From the NCBI RefSeq assembly GCF_000379105.1, contig NZ_KB900609.1, positions 4,431,031 through 4,495,030 on the forward strand: a stretch of 64,000 nt of DNA, in the 5' to 3' direction. A program made the position numbers and the translations under genes. The notes under the pieces are model-generated. The model worked only from the letters and a program-made list of their open reading frames with translations, ran no database searches and had not been told where the DNA came from. Of this stretch, positions 1-7,880 are shown piece by piece. Origin of the DNA: Methylobacterium sp. WSM2598. GTDB lineage: Bacteria > Pseudomonadota > Alphaproteobacteria > Rhizobiales > Beijerinckiaceae. Position 1 is the stretch's first letter, and every line of letters begins with the position of its first letter.

Positions 1-170
1 TGCCCCGCGTGGTCGGCAATCAGATCCCCGGCATCCGCAGCCTGGAACTGCCGACGCCGCCGCCGGCGCGAGACATCTGGATGGGATATCACCGGGACCT
101 ACGGCGGCTTCAGCGTCTTCGCGCGTTCATCTCGACCGTATCGGACCATCTCGAGAACGCGACCGCGTAA
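1..170 (+). CDS. LysR-type transcriptional regulator, C-terminal end only
   Basis: The window opens inside this gene; the last 55 codons are read from base 3 to a TAA at 168-170. The tail (around DIWMGYHRDLRR) resembles the last strand and helix of the LysR substrate-binding domain, where an aromatic-Tyr-His-x-Asp pattern is common. The DNA-binding domain lies outside the window, so target and ligand cannot be inferred. It converges on the DUF308 gene 50 bp downstream. Confidence 0.7.
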   Translation, partial: PRVVGNQIPGIRSLELPTPPPARDIWMGYHRDLRRLQRLRAFISTVSDHLENATA

Positions 171-221
171 TGCCGATATGGGACGACGCGGGTTCGAGCG
201 TTCCGCCGGCGCCGCGCAGGA

Positions 222-800
222 TCATGCGGTCCGTTCCGTCGCTGCCTTTCGCGCCTGCACAACGGTCAACCACACGGCCGAGACCAGGAAGTAGAAGGCG
301 CCGAACGCCGCGTAGGGTGCGATGTCGGTGATCCCGGGTGTCGCGGCCCCGTTCGCCCTGAGGATGAAATGGGCGCCCGCGAGGGCCGACTGAGCTCCGC
401 TCAGCACCATCGCCCATTGGGCGCGCGCCTGCCAGCGCCGCAGGCCGGTCGCAAGCTGCAGCAGGCCGGAGAGGATGGCCCAGACCCCGAACACCGTTAG
501 CACCGCGTGCAGGCCCCATCCGAGCGCGACCGCCACCGCGATGGCGACGACGGAGCTGGCAGCCACGTTGAGGGCCTGGCTGGGATTGGCGGCCAAGCCG
601 CCGCTGCGCCGCGCGTCAATGACGTTAGCGACGGCGTCCCAGGCGGGATAGGCGACGAGAAGCGCCGCCGCGGCCGGCGACATGGCCTTTCCGCTGGTAA
701 AGGCCGCCGCGACCCAGCCGACTGACACCCCGGCACTGAGGAAGTAGTAGGAGCTCAGCCAGCGCGAAGTGTCACGGCCAGGTTGTTGGATGGTCGTCAT
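222..800 (-). CDS. DUF308 (HdeD-like) integral membrane protein
   Basis: A 192-residue protein with about six hydrophobic helices separated by short charged loops, matching the DUF308/HdeD membrane family by layout. HdeD itself is linked to acid stress, but most members have no known function. The start ATG at 800 was chosen because AAGGGA lies six bases upstream and the first helix begins near residue 15; an in-frame start at 851 would add 17 polar residues and lacks a ribosome site. It is divergent from the AraC gene starting at 955, which may regulate it (inference). Confidence 0.75.
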   Translation of the reverse strand: MTTIQQPGRDTSRWLSSYYFLSAGVSVGWVAAAFTSGKAMSPAAAALLVAYPAWDAVANVIDARRSGGLAANPSQALNVAASSVVAIAVAVALGWGLHAVLTVFGVWAILSGLLQLATGLRRWQARAQWAMVLSGAQSALAGAHFILRANGAATPGITDIAPYAAFGAFYFLVSAVWLTVVQARKAATERTA

Positions 801-954
801 CGACGTTCCCTTCGGGTGCGCGGCGCGGCGGAGGATCGGGGCGACGGGCAATCACGCGGCGGACTCGGCAACTCGAACGCCGTGCTTCGTGAAAGCGGCG
901 TCTTTTCAGAGACATACGCGTCGCTTCGGAAGGTACGTTTACAATCGGACGCCG

Positions 955-1854
955 ATGGCACCCATGACCGGATCACTGGAAAACTTGACCGTTCTTCCGG
1001 ACGGCGGACCGGGGTTGGTCCCCGGCGACCTGCTCTCGCACGTGCTGGCGCAGATCCGGCTCACCGGGGACCATGTCCGATTACACGAAGTCGCGTGGTC
1101 GGAGGGCTTGGACCTGGAAGCCGGGGCCGCCTACGTCCTGGTGGTCGCCGACGGCTCGCTCGACGTCGAGGATGATGCCGGGAAGCGTAACTTAATGGAC
1201 ACGGGCGATCTCGTGCTTCTGCCCCACGGGCTCGGAGGATCCAGGCTGGTGGCGTCCGCCTCGCATGCATCGGTGATCGTTTGCCGGTTCTGGTTCGATC
1301 CCCATAGTCTTCGCGGCATGATCTCGGCCCTGCCCGGGCGCATCCGCATCCGGCGCGCCGAAGGAGCTGGGTGGCTGGACGGCATCGTACCCTTCCTGAT
1401 GGTCGAGGTGACCGACGACGAGCCCGGCTCGGCCCTGATGATCTCACGGATCATCGATGTCATCGTCATTCGCACCCTGCGGACCTGGGTGCAGCTTGGG
1501 CACACCACCGGATGGCTGGGAGGGCTGTCCGACGCCCGCATCGCCCGAGCGCTGAAGGTCATGCACGAACGACCGCTGCCGCGCTGGGGCGTCGAGGCCC
1601 TGGCCGACGCAGCCGGCATGTCCCGGTCGAGCTTCTGCGAGCGGTTCACCGCTCTCGTCGGACGCTCGCCCCTGCGCTACCAGAACGAGTGGCGGCTCAC
1701 GCTTGCTCGGGACATGCTGGTCGCCAGCGAGGCACGTGTCGGCGAGGTCGCGCTACGCGTCGGCTATGAGTCCGAAGCAGCGTTCAGCCGTGCTTACAAG
1801 GCGATGTTTGGCCATCCACCGAGGGACGAGCCTGCACCGCCGAGCGAGAAGTGA
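955..1854 (+). CDS. AraC-family transcriptional regulator with N-terminal cupin
   Basis: A 299-residue activator-type protein. Residues about 15-190 form a cupin-like ligand domain and the last 100 residues hold two helix-turn-helix motifs of the AraC class (ALADAAGMSRSSFCERF, then VALRVGYESEAAFSRAYK). The second matches the GY.S...FSR.FK signature. ATG at 955 is preferred; ATG at 964 is possible. An in-frame upstream extension to 769 would run across the divergent DUF308 start and looks non-coding. Effector unknown; the divergent DUF308 gene is the likely target. Confidence 0.85.
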   Translation: MAPMTGSLENLTVLPDGGPGLVPGDLLSHVLAQIRLTGDHVRLHEVAWSEGLDLEAGAAYVLVVADGSLDVEDDAGKRNLMDTGDLVLLPHGLGGSRLVASASHASVIVCRFWFDPHSLRGMISALPGRIRIRRAEGAGWLDGIVPFLMVEVTDDEPGSALMISRIIDVIVIRTLRTWVQLGHTTGWLGGLSDARIARALKVMHERPLPRWGVEALADAAGMSRSSFCERFTALVGRSPLRYQNEWRLTLARDMLVASEARVGEVALRVGYESEAAFSRAYKAMFGHPPRDEPAPPSEK

Positions 1855-1878
1855 TTGCAAAAGTGAGCCGTCTGTTTG

Positions 1879-1998
1879 GAACGGCAGGCGCGTAATGGGT
1901 CACGATATGCTGATGTCGTAACCGCCGCACAAAGGTCCGCTTCTTCTTACCAAGCGGACATCTCAGCCGGCAGGCTTGAAGGTCTGCAAGGGGTCAGG
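1879..1998 (+). repeat. Degenerate ~120-bp direct repeat, copy 1
   Basis: This stretch aligns at roughly 75% by eye with 5129-5242 in the same orientation, sharing blocks such as TAATGGG.CACGA.ATGCT, GGTCCGCTTCT and GTC.GCAAGGGGTCA. It starts just after the AraC gene. No convincing gene is seen in it. The two copies bracket the 2.1-5.1 kb SDR/LysR cassette. Confidence 0.7.
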
Positions 1999-2080
1999 AC
2001 TTCGCGTCCGCCTTGTTCAGCTATGCGCCGCTTCCACACCTCCGCTCCGCAACGCCGGAATGGCTGTTCGTCACTCGGTT

Positions 2081-2476
2081 TCAGCCTTCCGGCGGGGTTA
2101 TCAGCACCCATAGGCGCGCGATCCTGCCGCCGACGACCTCCGCCACGTCCGAGCCTGTGACAGTGACCGGGCCACCTTCGGGACCCGCCTGCCACCGTAG
2201 GGAGCCCAGCCCGTGATGGCCGACAGCACCGCCGACGGGCGTGAATCGAAACATCGGACCGAACCGGTCCAGTAGGTTGCCGGCGACCGTCGAGATGGCT
2301 TCGCGTCCGCGCACGACATCGCTCGGCTCGTACATGACCGGCTCGTCCACGAAGAGGTCCGCCAAGGCCGTGGCGCGTTTGCCGGCGTCCCGCTCGTTGA
2401 ACACGCGCTCCAGGTTGGCGCGCAGAAGCCGGTCGTAGTCCGGCTCCGCCCCAATCGGGGTTTCAGTGTTAGGCAT
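2081..2476 (-). CDS. SnoaL/NTF2-like fold protein
   Basis: A 131-residue protein with the helix-rich start and curved-sheet pattern of SnoaL-like/NTF2 proteins (LFVDEPVMYEP, GREAISTVAGNLL, then a beta-rich C half). Family members are small cyclases, isomerases or binding proteins, so the reaction cannot be named. AAGGAGG sits six bases before the ATG. It is the last gene of a minus-strand run (3331-4053, 2542-3276, this gene; gaps 54 and 65 bp) and probably acts on the same substrate as the two SDR enzymes. Confidence 0.75.
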   Translation of the reverse strand: MPNTETPIGAEPDYDRLLRANLERVFNERDAGKRATALADLFVDEPVMYEPSDVVRGREAISTVAGNLLDRFGPMFRFTPVGGAVGHHGLGSLRWQAGPEGGPVTVTGSDVAEVVGGRIARLWVLITPPEG

Positions 2477-2541
2477 CGGTGTCCTCCTTCGCATGGTGAG
2501 GCCGCATCGGCTGGATGGTGTCGGCCGGGGCTTTGGCCCGT

Positions 2542-3276
2542 TCAGGCAAGGTAGCCGCCGTCCGCGGTCAGGGCTGCGCCCGTGATGAAGCCGGCCTCCG
2601 GCCCACTCAAGAAGGCCGCCAGGGCCGCGATCTCGGTGTCCTGCCCCATGCGCCCGAGCGCGATCAGCGGCGTGAGCATCGCCTCCATGCCGGCCGACAT
2701 CTCGCTCACCACCGGCCCCGGCTGGATCGTGTTGACCGTAATGCCCCGGGGCCCGAGGTCGCGCGCGAGGCCACGGGTCAGCGAGGCCACGGCCGCCTTG
2801 GTCATGCTGTAGACCGTGGTGCCCGGAAACCCGCTGCGGTCCGCCCCAACGCTGCCGACCGAGATGATCCGCCCTCCCTCTCGCATATGGCGAGCGGCTT
2901 CCTGCGCGGCGACAAACGGCGCTCGGACGTTGACCGCGACCTGCCGGTCGAAATCGGCGAGCGAGACGTCCTCGACCGTGCTGGGAACGAGGATGCCGGC
3001 GTTGTTGACGAGGATGTCGAGGCGGCCGAAGCGCTCGACGGTGGCCTGCACCGCCTCGCGGACCGCGTCCGGGTCGGCGCTGTCGGCGCTGAGGGCGGCC
3101 ACGGAGGCGCCGGACGCGGTGAGCTCCGCCGCGAGCGCTTCCGCGCGATCTGGCGAGTTCGCGTAGGTGAAAGCGACGGCGGCGCCGTCCTGGCTTAGGC
3201 GTCGCACGATGGCCGCGCCGATGCCTCGGGACCCGCCCGTGACGAGGGCGGCCTTGCCGGCGAGGGACTGTGTCAT
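2542..3276 (-). CDS. SDR-family oxidoreductase (FabG-like)
   Basis: A 244-residue classical short-chain dehydrogenase. The Rossmann motif TGGSRGIG lies at residues 14-21, NNAG near 91-94, the catalytic serine in SVGS near 136-139, and the YSMTK catalytic Tyr/Lys pair around 151-155. The length is typical of NAD(P)-dependent 3-oxoacyl reductase-like enzymes; the substrate is unknown. AAGGAGA lies seven bases before the ATG. It is the middle gene of the operon divergent from the LysR gene at 4160. Confidence 0.88.
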   Translation of the reverse strand: MTQSLAGKAALVTGGSRGIGAAIVRRLSQDGAAVAFTYANSPDRAEALAAELTASGASVAALSADSADPDAVREAVQATVERFGRLDILVNNAGILVPSTVEDVSLADFDRQVAVNVRAPFVAAQEAARHMREGGRIISVGSVGADRSGFPGTTVYSMTKAAVASLTRGLARDLGPRGITVNTIQPGPVVSEMSAGMEAMLTPLIALGRMGQDTEIAALAAFLSGPEAGFITGAALTADGGYLA

Positions 3277-3330
3277 GGGAGATCTCCTTGAAAGCTCGCC
3301 GAACGAGCGAGACGGGGTAGACCGGCGCGG

Positions 3331-4053
3331 TCAGACGAGGCGAGCGCCGCCGTCGACGTGCAGGGTCTCGCCGTTCATGAAGCCGTTGCTCATCAGGAAG
3401 ACGATTGCCGCGCCCGCCTCCTTGGCCGTGCCGAGGCGACGCTGCGGCAGCTTCTCTGTCAGCGCGGCGACGTAAGCGTCGCGGTGAGCGCCGAGCGTAC
3501 GGGCGAGCAGCGGCGTGTCGATCGTCCCCGGCGACAGGGTGTTGACCCGCACCGGCGCCAACTCCAGCGCGAGGCCGCGGGCGAGAGCCTCCATCGCGGC
3601 TGAGGCGGCGGCCAGCACCGCGGTGCCCTGAGCGCTCGGGCGGTCGGCCAGCGCGCCGGAGATGAAGGTGACGGAGCCGTCCCGGGCCATCCGGTCGCCC
3701 AGGGCGCGCAGAGTGTGCACCGCCGCCCAGATCCGCTCGTCGAAGGCACGCTTCAAATAATCGACCTCGGCCTCCATGACCTTGCCGGCCACGAAACTGC
3801 CCGCCAGCAGCACGAGGTGGTCGACCTGGGGGATGTCGACGAGTGCCGCCGCGATGGTCTCGGATCTGGTCACGTCGGCGGCCCGCCAGCCGGCGAAGCC
3901 GTTCTCCGCCGCGACGCGCTCGGCGCCCTCGGCGTTGAAGCCGACCACGATGACCTGAGCCCCCGCAACCTTGGCCTGTCGGGCTGCTGCGAGGCCGATG
4001 CCCGAGGTGCCGCCGAAGATGACGACGGTGCGGTCCTGGAGGTTGCTGCTCAT
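3331..4053 (-). CDS. Atypical SDR-family protein
   Basis: A 240-residue SDR-fold protein with a clear cofactor loop (GGTSGIG near residue 14) and the C-terminal LSPGTIDTPLL region. The NNAG motif is replaced by LLAGS, and the expected Tyr-x3-Lys catalytic pair is not seen: that segment reads GTAVLAAASAAMEAL. It may therefore use other residues or be a binding or partner protein. ATG 4053 follows AAGGA; in-frame upstream codons overlap the divergent promoter. First gene of the operon, divergent from a LysR gene 106 bp away. Confidence 0.82.
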   Translation of the reverse strand: MSSNLQDRTVVIFGGTSGIGLAAARQAKVAGAQVIVVGFNAEGAERVAAENGFAGWRAADVTRSETIAAALVDIPQVDHLVLLAGSFVAGKVMEAEVDYLKRAFDERIWAAVHTLRALGDRMARDGSVTFISGALADRPSAQGTAVLAAASAAMEALARGLALELAPVRVNTLSPGTIDTPLLARTLGAHRDAYVAALTEKLPQRRLGTAKEAGAAIVFLMSNGFMNGETLHVDGGARLV

Positions 4054-4159
4054 GACGATGGTCCTTCTCGGTGGCGCCGTTCCGGCGCCTGTGGGAAGGA
4101 GAATGGTCCGTCGCCGCTCGCTTGATAATCGAGCCAATCTTCGCTTCAGTGATGCCGTC

Positions 4160-5140
4160 ATGGAACAGATCGGCCTCGACCGCCTCACGGGCATTATCGC
4201 CTTCGCCCGCTCCGCTTCGCTCGGTAGCTATACCGCGGCGGCCCGCTCTCTCGGCATCTCGCCGTCGGCGGTCAGCAAGAGCGTGCAGCGGCTGGAGGAG
4301 CGGCTGGGCCTGAGCCTGTTCACGCGGACTACCCGCTCGCTGACGCTGACGCCGGAGGGCCGCGATCTGCATGAGCGGGCACTGCGGCTCCTGCGCGAGG
4401 CGGAGGAGATCGAGCAGGCCGCCGTGGCGGCGCGATCCGAGCCGGCCGGCACCCTGAAGGTGACGGCGCCGTTCCCGGTCGGCGCGCACCTGCTCGCCCC
4501 GGCCTTGCCGCGGTTCCGCGAACGCTATCCGAGGCTTGCAGTTGACCTGCGCCTTGGCGACCGCTTCTCGGACCTGATCGAGGAGGGCATCGACGTCGCC
4601 ATCCGGGTGGGCGAGCTCGCCGATTCGCGCCTGATCTCCCGCCGCCTTGCGCCCCACCGACTCTGCGCCTTCGCTTCTCCGGGTTATCTCGCGCGCCGTG
4701 GCACCCCGGCCCACCCGGACGAGCTCGTCCGCCACGACTGCGTGAACTTCCGATTCCAGAGCACGGGTCAGGCCCTGCGCTGGCCCTTCAGGATCGGGGG
4801 GCGCGTGGTGGAGATCACGCCGGACGCCGGCATCGTCACGGACTTCAGCGACGCGGTGGCGAAGATCCTGGCGGCGGGGGGCGGCATCGGCATCTCGCCG
4901 ACCTACATCGCCGCCTCCTATGTCGAGCGCGGCGCGCTCGTACCGGTCCTGCAGGACTTCGCGGTCGAGCGGTCCGTCATCACTGCGCTGTGGCCCGAGA
5001 GCCGGCGCGGAAACCCAAACGTGAAGGCGTTCCTGGCCTTCCTCGGGGAGGTGTTCCCGACGCCAGCTCCGTGGGACATGTTGGCTGCCGCGCCCGTGGG
5101 GGGCGAGGAGGGTGCTCCATCGAACGCGGAACCTGCCTAA
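4160..5140 (+). CDS. LysR-family regulator of the adjacent SDR operon
   Basis: A 326-residue LysR regulator. The winged HTH occupies residues 1-65 (SYTAAARSLGISPSAVSKSV, then LFTRTTRSLTLTPEG), followed by the inducer-binding domain to about residue 300. It is of the common CrgA/DmlR-like type. ATG 4160 starts at the usual MEQIGLDRLTGIIAF position; upstream in-frame sequence overlaps the divergent operon promoter. The 106-bp divergent region should contain its operator, with an AT-rich patch near 4125-4145. The C-terminal ~15 codons run into repeat copy 2. Confidence 0.88.
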   Translation: MEQIGLDRLTGIIAFARSASLGSYTAAARSLGISPSAVSKSVQRLEERLGLSLFTRTTRSLTLTPEGRDLHERALRLLREAEEIEQAAVAARSEPAGTLKVTAPFPVGAHLLAPALPRFRERYPRLAVDLRLGDRFSDLIEEGIDVAIRVGELADSRLISRRLAPHRLCAFASPGYLARRGTPAHPDELVRHDCVNFRFQSTGQALRWPFRIGGRVVEITPDAGIVTDFSDAVAKILAAGGGIGISPTYIAASYVERGALVPVLQDFAVERSVITALWPESRRGNPNVKAFLAFLGEVFPTPAPWDMLAAAPVGGEEGAPSNAEPA

Positions 5141-5242
5141 TGGGACACGACATGCTCATGTCATGGCCGCCGCTTTCAGGTCCGCTTCTGCCCTCCGACC
5201 GGACATTCGAACAGGCAGGGCAGAAGGTCCGCAAGGGGTCAA
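5129..5242 (+). repeat. Degenerate ~120-bp direct repeat, copy 2
   Basis: Direct partner of 1879-1998. It overlaps the last codons and stop of the LysR gene and continues to 5242, with about 75% identity judged by eye. It lies just upstream of an integrase remnant, which fits movement of the intervening cassette, though no target duplication was recognised. Confidence 0.7.
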
Positions 5243-5339
5243 TCGGAGCCGTGTAGCCGCCACGCTTCGGAGGTGCCGTGGTGGCTGCGACCGCGGCGCC
5301 CATCTCAGATCTCGGTCTGCTCGGACAGGATCAGGAAGG

Positions 5340-5489
5340 AGGGCTGGCTACATCACCACGGCCGCGGAGCGGGGTGCCGACATGGCCCGGATCATGGACC
5401 GGTTGGGCCATCGCGACTTGCGGACGATGGTCGAGGACATCCGGCGTGCGAATGCCTTCAAGGGGCACTCGGGGGCGGAGTTTCTGTGA
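5340..5489 (+). pseudogene. Tyrosine recombinase C-terminal remnant
   Basis: Fifty codons without a start resemble the end of a phage-type integrase: AGYITTAAERGADMARIM followed by GHRDLRTMVEDIRRANAF. In intact relatives the line is typically GH(R/K)..RTV..YIR with the catalytic tyrosine; here that tyrosine has become Asp (VEDIRR). No catalytic core is found upstream. This is a decayed fragment, and its TGA overlaps the ATG of the next small gene. Confidence 0.7.
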
Positions 5490-5785
5490 TGGAGCGTCCA
5501 CGCCGCATCGGCATGCCTTGGTACCGGGCCGAGGATTACGCGCGACTGCGAGCCCTCATGCAGGACGCGGACCGGCTACCCACCAGCCACGAAGCTTGGC
5601 GCGTCTCGGCGGAGCAGGTGGAGGGCGAGGTGACGCGCAGCGGCGTGGCCGTGGTCCGCGTCGTCGTTGAGCCCGATGAGTTCGCCGCCTGGTGCAACGA
5701 ACGCGGATTGCGAGCCGATGGCGCCGCGCGGGCTCGGTTCGCGAACGAGAAAGCCGAAGGGCTGAGGCGCCTCATGGATCCATAA
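5489..5785 (+). CDS. Conserved small hypothetical protein next to integrase remnant
   Basis: A 98-residue soluble protein whose ATG overlaps the stop of the integrase remnant (TGATG). It is charged and helical with no recognised catalytic motif. Small proteins of this type often sit directly 3' of integrases in alphaproteobacteria, so it may be a leftover accessory gene of the same element. Function unknown. Confidence 0.6.
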   Translation: MERPRRIGMPWYRAEDYARLRALMQDADRLPTSHEAWRVSAEQVEGEVTRSGVAVVRVVVEPDEFAAWCNERGLRADGAARARFANEKAEGLRRLMDP

Positions 5786-5833
5786 GGGTACCGCGCCCCC
5801 AAAGACAGGGGAGCCTGATGATTATCGTCCAGA

Positions 5834-6061
5834 TCAGGCTCCGAGAGCATGGAAGAGATAGTAGCCGATCGTCGTCGTCGCCTCTCTTGCGGCTTTAGGC
5901 TGGAAACCATTCGGAGGGGAACCAGCAGCACAGATCGTCTCCGTGTACTCCCAATTTGCAGCATGAATAAAATATGGAACAGGACGGTCTTGCCGAACAG
6001 CGCAACGGAGTGCTGGCTTCTCCTTACGAGAAAACACATTGTAGGCATCTATAGCCTGCAT
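5834..6061 (-). CDS. Small hypothetical protein
   Basis: A 75-residue reading frame beginning MQAIDAYNVFSRKEKPALRC. AAGGAGAAC immediately upstream of the ATG is one of the strongest ribosome sites in this region and decides the start. GC content is lower than in the flanks, suggesting foreign origin. It has no signal peptide or membrane helix and three cysteines. Function not recognised. Confidence 0.55.
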   Translation of the reverse strand: MQAIDAYNVFSRKEKPALRCAVRQDRPVPYFIHAANWEYTETICAAGSPPNGFQPKAAREATTTIGYYLFHALGA

Positions 6062-6305
6062 TCTGTTCTCCTTATTCGGGATGAGCGCCACGCGGCCGGA
6101 TCGTGGTGATCGGGCCGAACCTGGCCGCGCCGCACCAGTTCCGAACCGGGCAGTTGCATCCTAGGTGAAGCGCGAGCGACTAGTTAGGGCGCAACAGAAC
6201 GGCCCGACTGCGGCGTGATAACGCGGTCCAGCAGACATCCCTCGGCTCTCACCCAACCCTGTCCAAAATACGGGTCAGGTCAGCCGTGCAGGGGCAGTCC
6301 ATGGC

Positions 6306-6554
6306 TCACGGTGTTGCCCCGCGCGGCAGCAAGCCGCCCTGTGCCATGGCGATCTCGAGCGTTTCGGCCAACATCGGTCCAACTGGATGCCCGCGCTGAT
6401 CAAGAAGGGCCTTGGCCTGCGCCAGATACGTGAGGGCGGCACTCGGCTGCTTGTAGTCCTCGGCGAGGAGCTCGGCCGAGAGGGCAAATGCCAGTTCCTC
6501 CGCCAGGCCGGCGATCAGGGCCAAGGATGGATCGATCTCGTTCGTGTCCGGCAT
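6306..6554 (-). CDS. Small helical hypothetical protein
   Basis: An 82-residue, almost wholly alpha-helical acidic protein (IAGLAEELAFALSAELLAED and TYLAQAKALLDQRGHP). The ATG at 6554 is chosen over an in-frame TTG at 6566. The ribosome site is weak, so expression is uncertain. It resembles a small helical-bundle or adaptor protein, but no family is recognised. Confidence 0.5.
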   Translation of the reverse strand: MPDTNEIDPSLALIAGLAEELAFALSAELLAEDYKQPSAALTYLAQAKALLDQRGHPVGPMLAETLEIAMAQGGLLPRGATP

Positions 6555-6566
6555 ATGGGCCCCCAA

Positions 6567-7117
6567 TCGCTTCGGACCCAGTTTAGTGCGAGCCGGCCAG
6601 GTTTTCCCTCCGGAGCCGACGTTCCTTTGCGCGCGAAGAGAGCCGCGGGCCGCGCTTCAGGTAGGGGCCGCGCTTCAAGTAGGGTAGGAAGATGCCGCGG
6701 CCCGCGGGTGACGCCACCAAGGCGGAGGCGAGTGCGGGCCGGGCTGTCAGGGCGACCATCGGAGCCGGCCCGCCGCCCGCCGCCGGGTGATCAGGACCCG
6801 GAGCAGGTGCCCGCAGATTAGCACAGTCGAGACGCCCACCCTCAAAGCCCCGCCAGAGGCCGATCAACTGGGCTCCAACTGGCGGCCGGCTCAAGGCCCG
6901 CGCGAGGACTTCGGAACACTGCCCGGAGGCACCATAATTCGTTCCAGAGTACCAATTTATACGAACGGGCCGCCGTCACGCGCGAGGGCGAGCACAACCT
7001 ACACCTTGGCAGCATCAACCTGGCGCTTCGGCGCCTTCGCGACCCATGCGAGCACCGCAGGTGTGTTGGGGCCAAGCCCGCAAGCTATGCCAAAACCGCA
7101 TGCAAGCTGACCACAAT
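6567..7117. other. Gene-free stretch before the sRNA promoter
   Basis: No supported gene is seen in these 550 bases. An imperfect 17-18-bp tandem duplication (GGCCGCGCTTCA.GTAGG) occurs at about 6650-6687. Short open frames on both strands have poor codon composition and no ribosome sites. Confidence 0.5.
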
Positions 7118-7147
7118 TTGACCTTTCACTTTGTTGCAGTGCAATAT
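7118..7147 (+). promoter_or_regulatory. Promoter with PhaR/AniA-like palindrome for the sRNA
   Basis: A -35-like TTGACC at 7118-7123 is followed after 18 bases by a -10-like CAATAT at 7142-7147. Between and overlapping the -10 lies a perfect palindrome TTGCAGTGCAA at 7134-7144. TGC/GCA dyads of this kind are typical of sites bound by the polyhydroxybutyrate regulator PhaR (AniA). Transcription would start near 7153. Confidence 0.6.
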
Positions 7148-7152
7148 AGAGA

Positions 7153-7246
7153 GTAATTGCGAGATTGCGACGCAGTCGCGGTTTCGCAGCCCTCATGGGC
7201 GTTTCCTCCCTAAACTTGGGGCCGCTGCTGAGGGCGGCCCTTTTTT
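7153..7246 (+). ncRNA. mmgR-like: Candidate alpha-r8 / MmgR-like small regulatory RNA
   Basis: About 94 bases with no good reading frame but strong RNA architecture: hairpin GCGAC-gca-GTCGC (7167-7179), hairpin GCCC-tcat-GGGC (7189-7200), the unpaired pyrimidine motif TTTCCTCCCT (7202-7211), and a rho-independent terminator (7219-7246). From memory, the rhizobial alpha-r8 family, whose founder MmgR tunes PHB storage in Sinorhizobium meliloti, shares this order and an invariant UUUCCUCCCU motif able to mask Shine-Dalgarno sequences. A PhaR-like site in the promoter fits, as mmgR is reported to be repressed by AniA. The exact 5' end is inferred. Confidence 0.7.
7219..7246 (+). terminator. Rho-independent terminator of the sRNA
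   Basis: A perfect seven-base stem GGGCCGC/GCGGCCC (7219-7225 and 7234-7240) with an eight-base loop is followed directly by six T residues. This is the clearest intrinsic terminator in the window. Confidence 0.88.
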
Positions 7247-7279
7247 AGCTTATGCGAGAAAGAATACGGTCTATCTTCA

Positions 7280-7492
7280 ATGGCAGCGCCACTGGAAATC
7301 TCTGCCAGTCAAGAAGTGACGTTCAGGGGCCGTGGCCAAGCCTCGCTCTTGCGGGGCCGGATCATCCTGCACGTCTGTCCCATCTGCTCGCAGCGCAACG
7401 CGCCGGCAGCTGAGCAGAACGGTCGGTGCGCTTGGTGCGCCTACGTTCCTGACCCAGCCGACGTCGAGCCTGCTCAGCCCACCAAGGGGTAG
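7280..7492 (+). CDS. Small zinc-ribbon-like protein
   Basis: Seventy residues with two cysteine pairs, CPIC and CAWC, 19 residues apart, as in zinc-ribbon knuckles (HVCPICSQRNAP and GRCAWCAYVP). No convincing ribosome site precedes ATG 7280. The true start may be another in-frame codon, or the N-terminal part may come from another frame. Role unknown. Confidence 0.45.
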   Translation: MAAPLEISASQEVTFRGRGQASLLRGRIILHVCPICSQRNAPAAEQNGRCAWCAYVPDPADVEPAQPTKG

Positions 7493-7650
7493 CGGGTCGG
7501 ACTTTCACAACGCCTGCAGGACGCCCGACCCGCCCGCCCGCTCCGAGCGGTGCGCACCCGGAGCAAGCCCATCGATCCTCGCAGCTCGGCGGTAGCCACG
7601 CGATTGACCTTTGGCCGAGAGGTCCCGGCGGGTGTTCGTGCGTCTGGCCC

Positions 7651-7863
7651 TCAGTGGGCTGACCGCCGATCCACTGTTGGCCGCTGGATTGGCTCGGTCC
7701 CAACCGCCGCCAACTGCCTCAGGGACTCGGCCAGCTCGGTGGCGGTCTCAAGCGGCAGCCCCGTCTGCGCGCGTCCGTTCACCCGGACCGGCGCGCCCGT
7801 CTGAGGGCAGTAGACGCCCCAGCCGCCACGATCCTTGCGAGTCGTGTAATTGCGGTTCGGCAT
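7651..7863 (-). CDS. Small hypothetical protein
   Basis: A 70-residue protein starting MPNRNYTTRKDRGGWGVYCP. The start is set by AGGAGA six bases before the ATG; an in-frame upstream start would lose this site. The N half is aromatic and basic and the C half is a helix (LETATELAESLRQLAAVG). It is convergent with the zinc-ribbon gene and just downstream of 7881-8147. Function unknown. Confidence 0.6.
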   Translation of the reverse strand: MPNRNYTTRKDRGGWGVYCPQTGAPVRVNGRAQTGLPLETATELAESLRQLAAVGTEPIQRPTVDRRSAH

Positions 7864-7880
7864 GATGTTCTCCTGGGATG

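Noticed and set aside
2081..4735. An 884-codon open frame on the minus strand covering the whole SDR/SnoaL cassette
   Set aside because: Only its last 131 codons (the SnoaL-like gene) have natural composition and a ribosome site. The rest is an Arg/Gly-rich shadow of two SDR genes and part of the LysR gene.
6842..7075. Minus-strand frame ending SPRAGLEPAASWSP
   Set aside because: Short, low-quality composition and no ribosome site. Such tails are common in spurious GC-rich frames.
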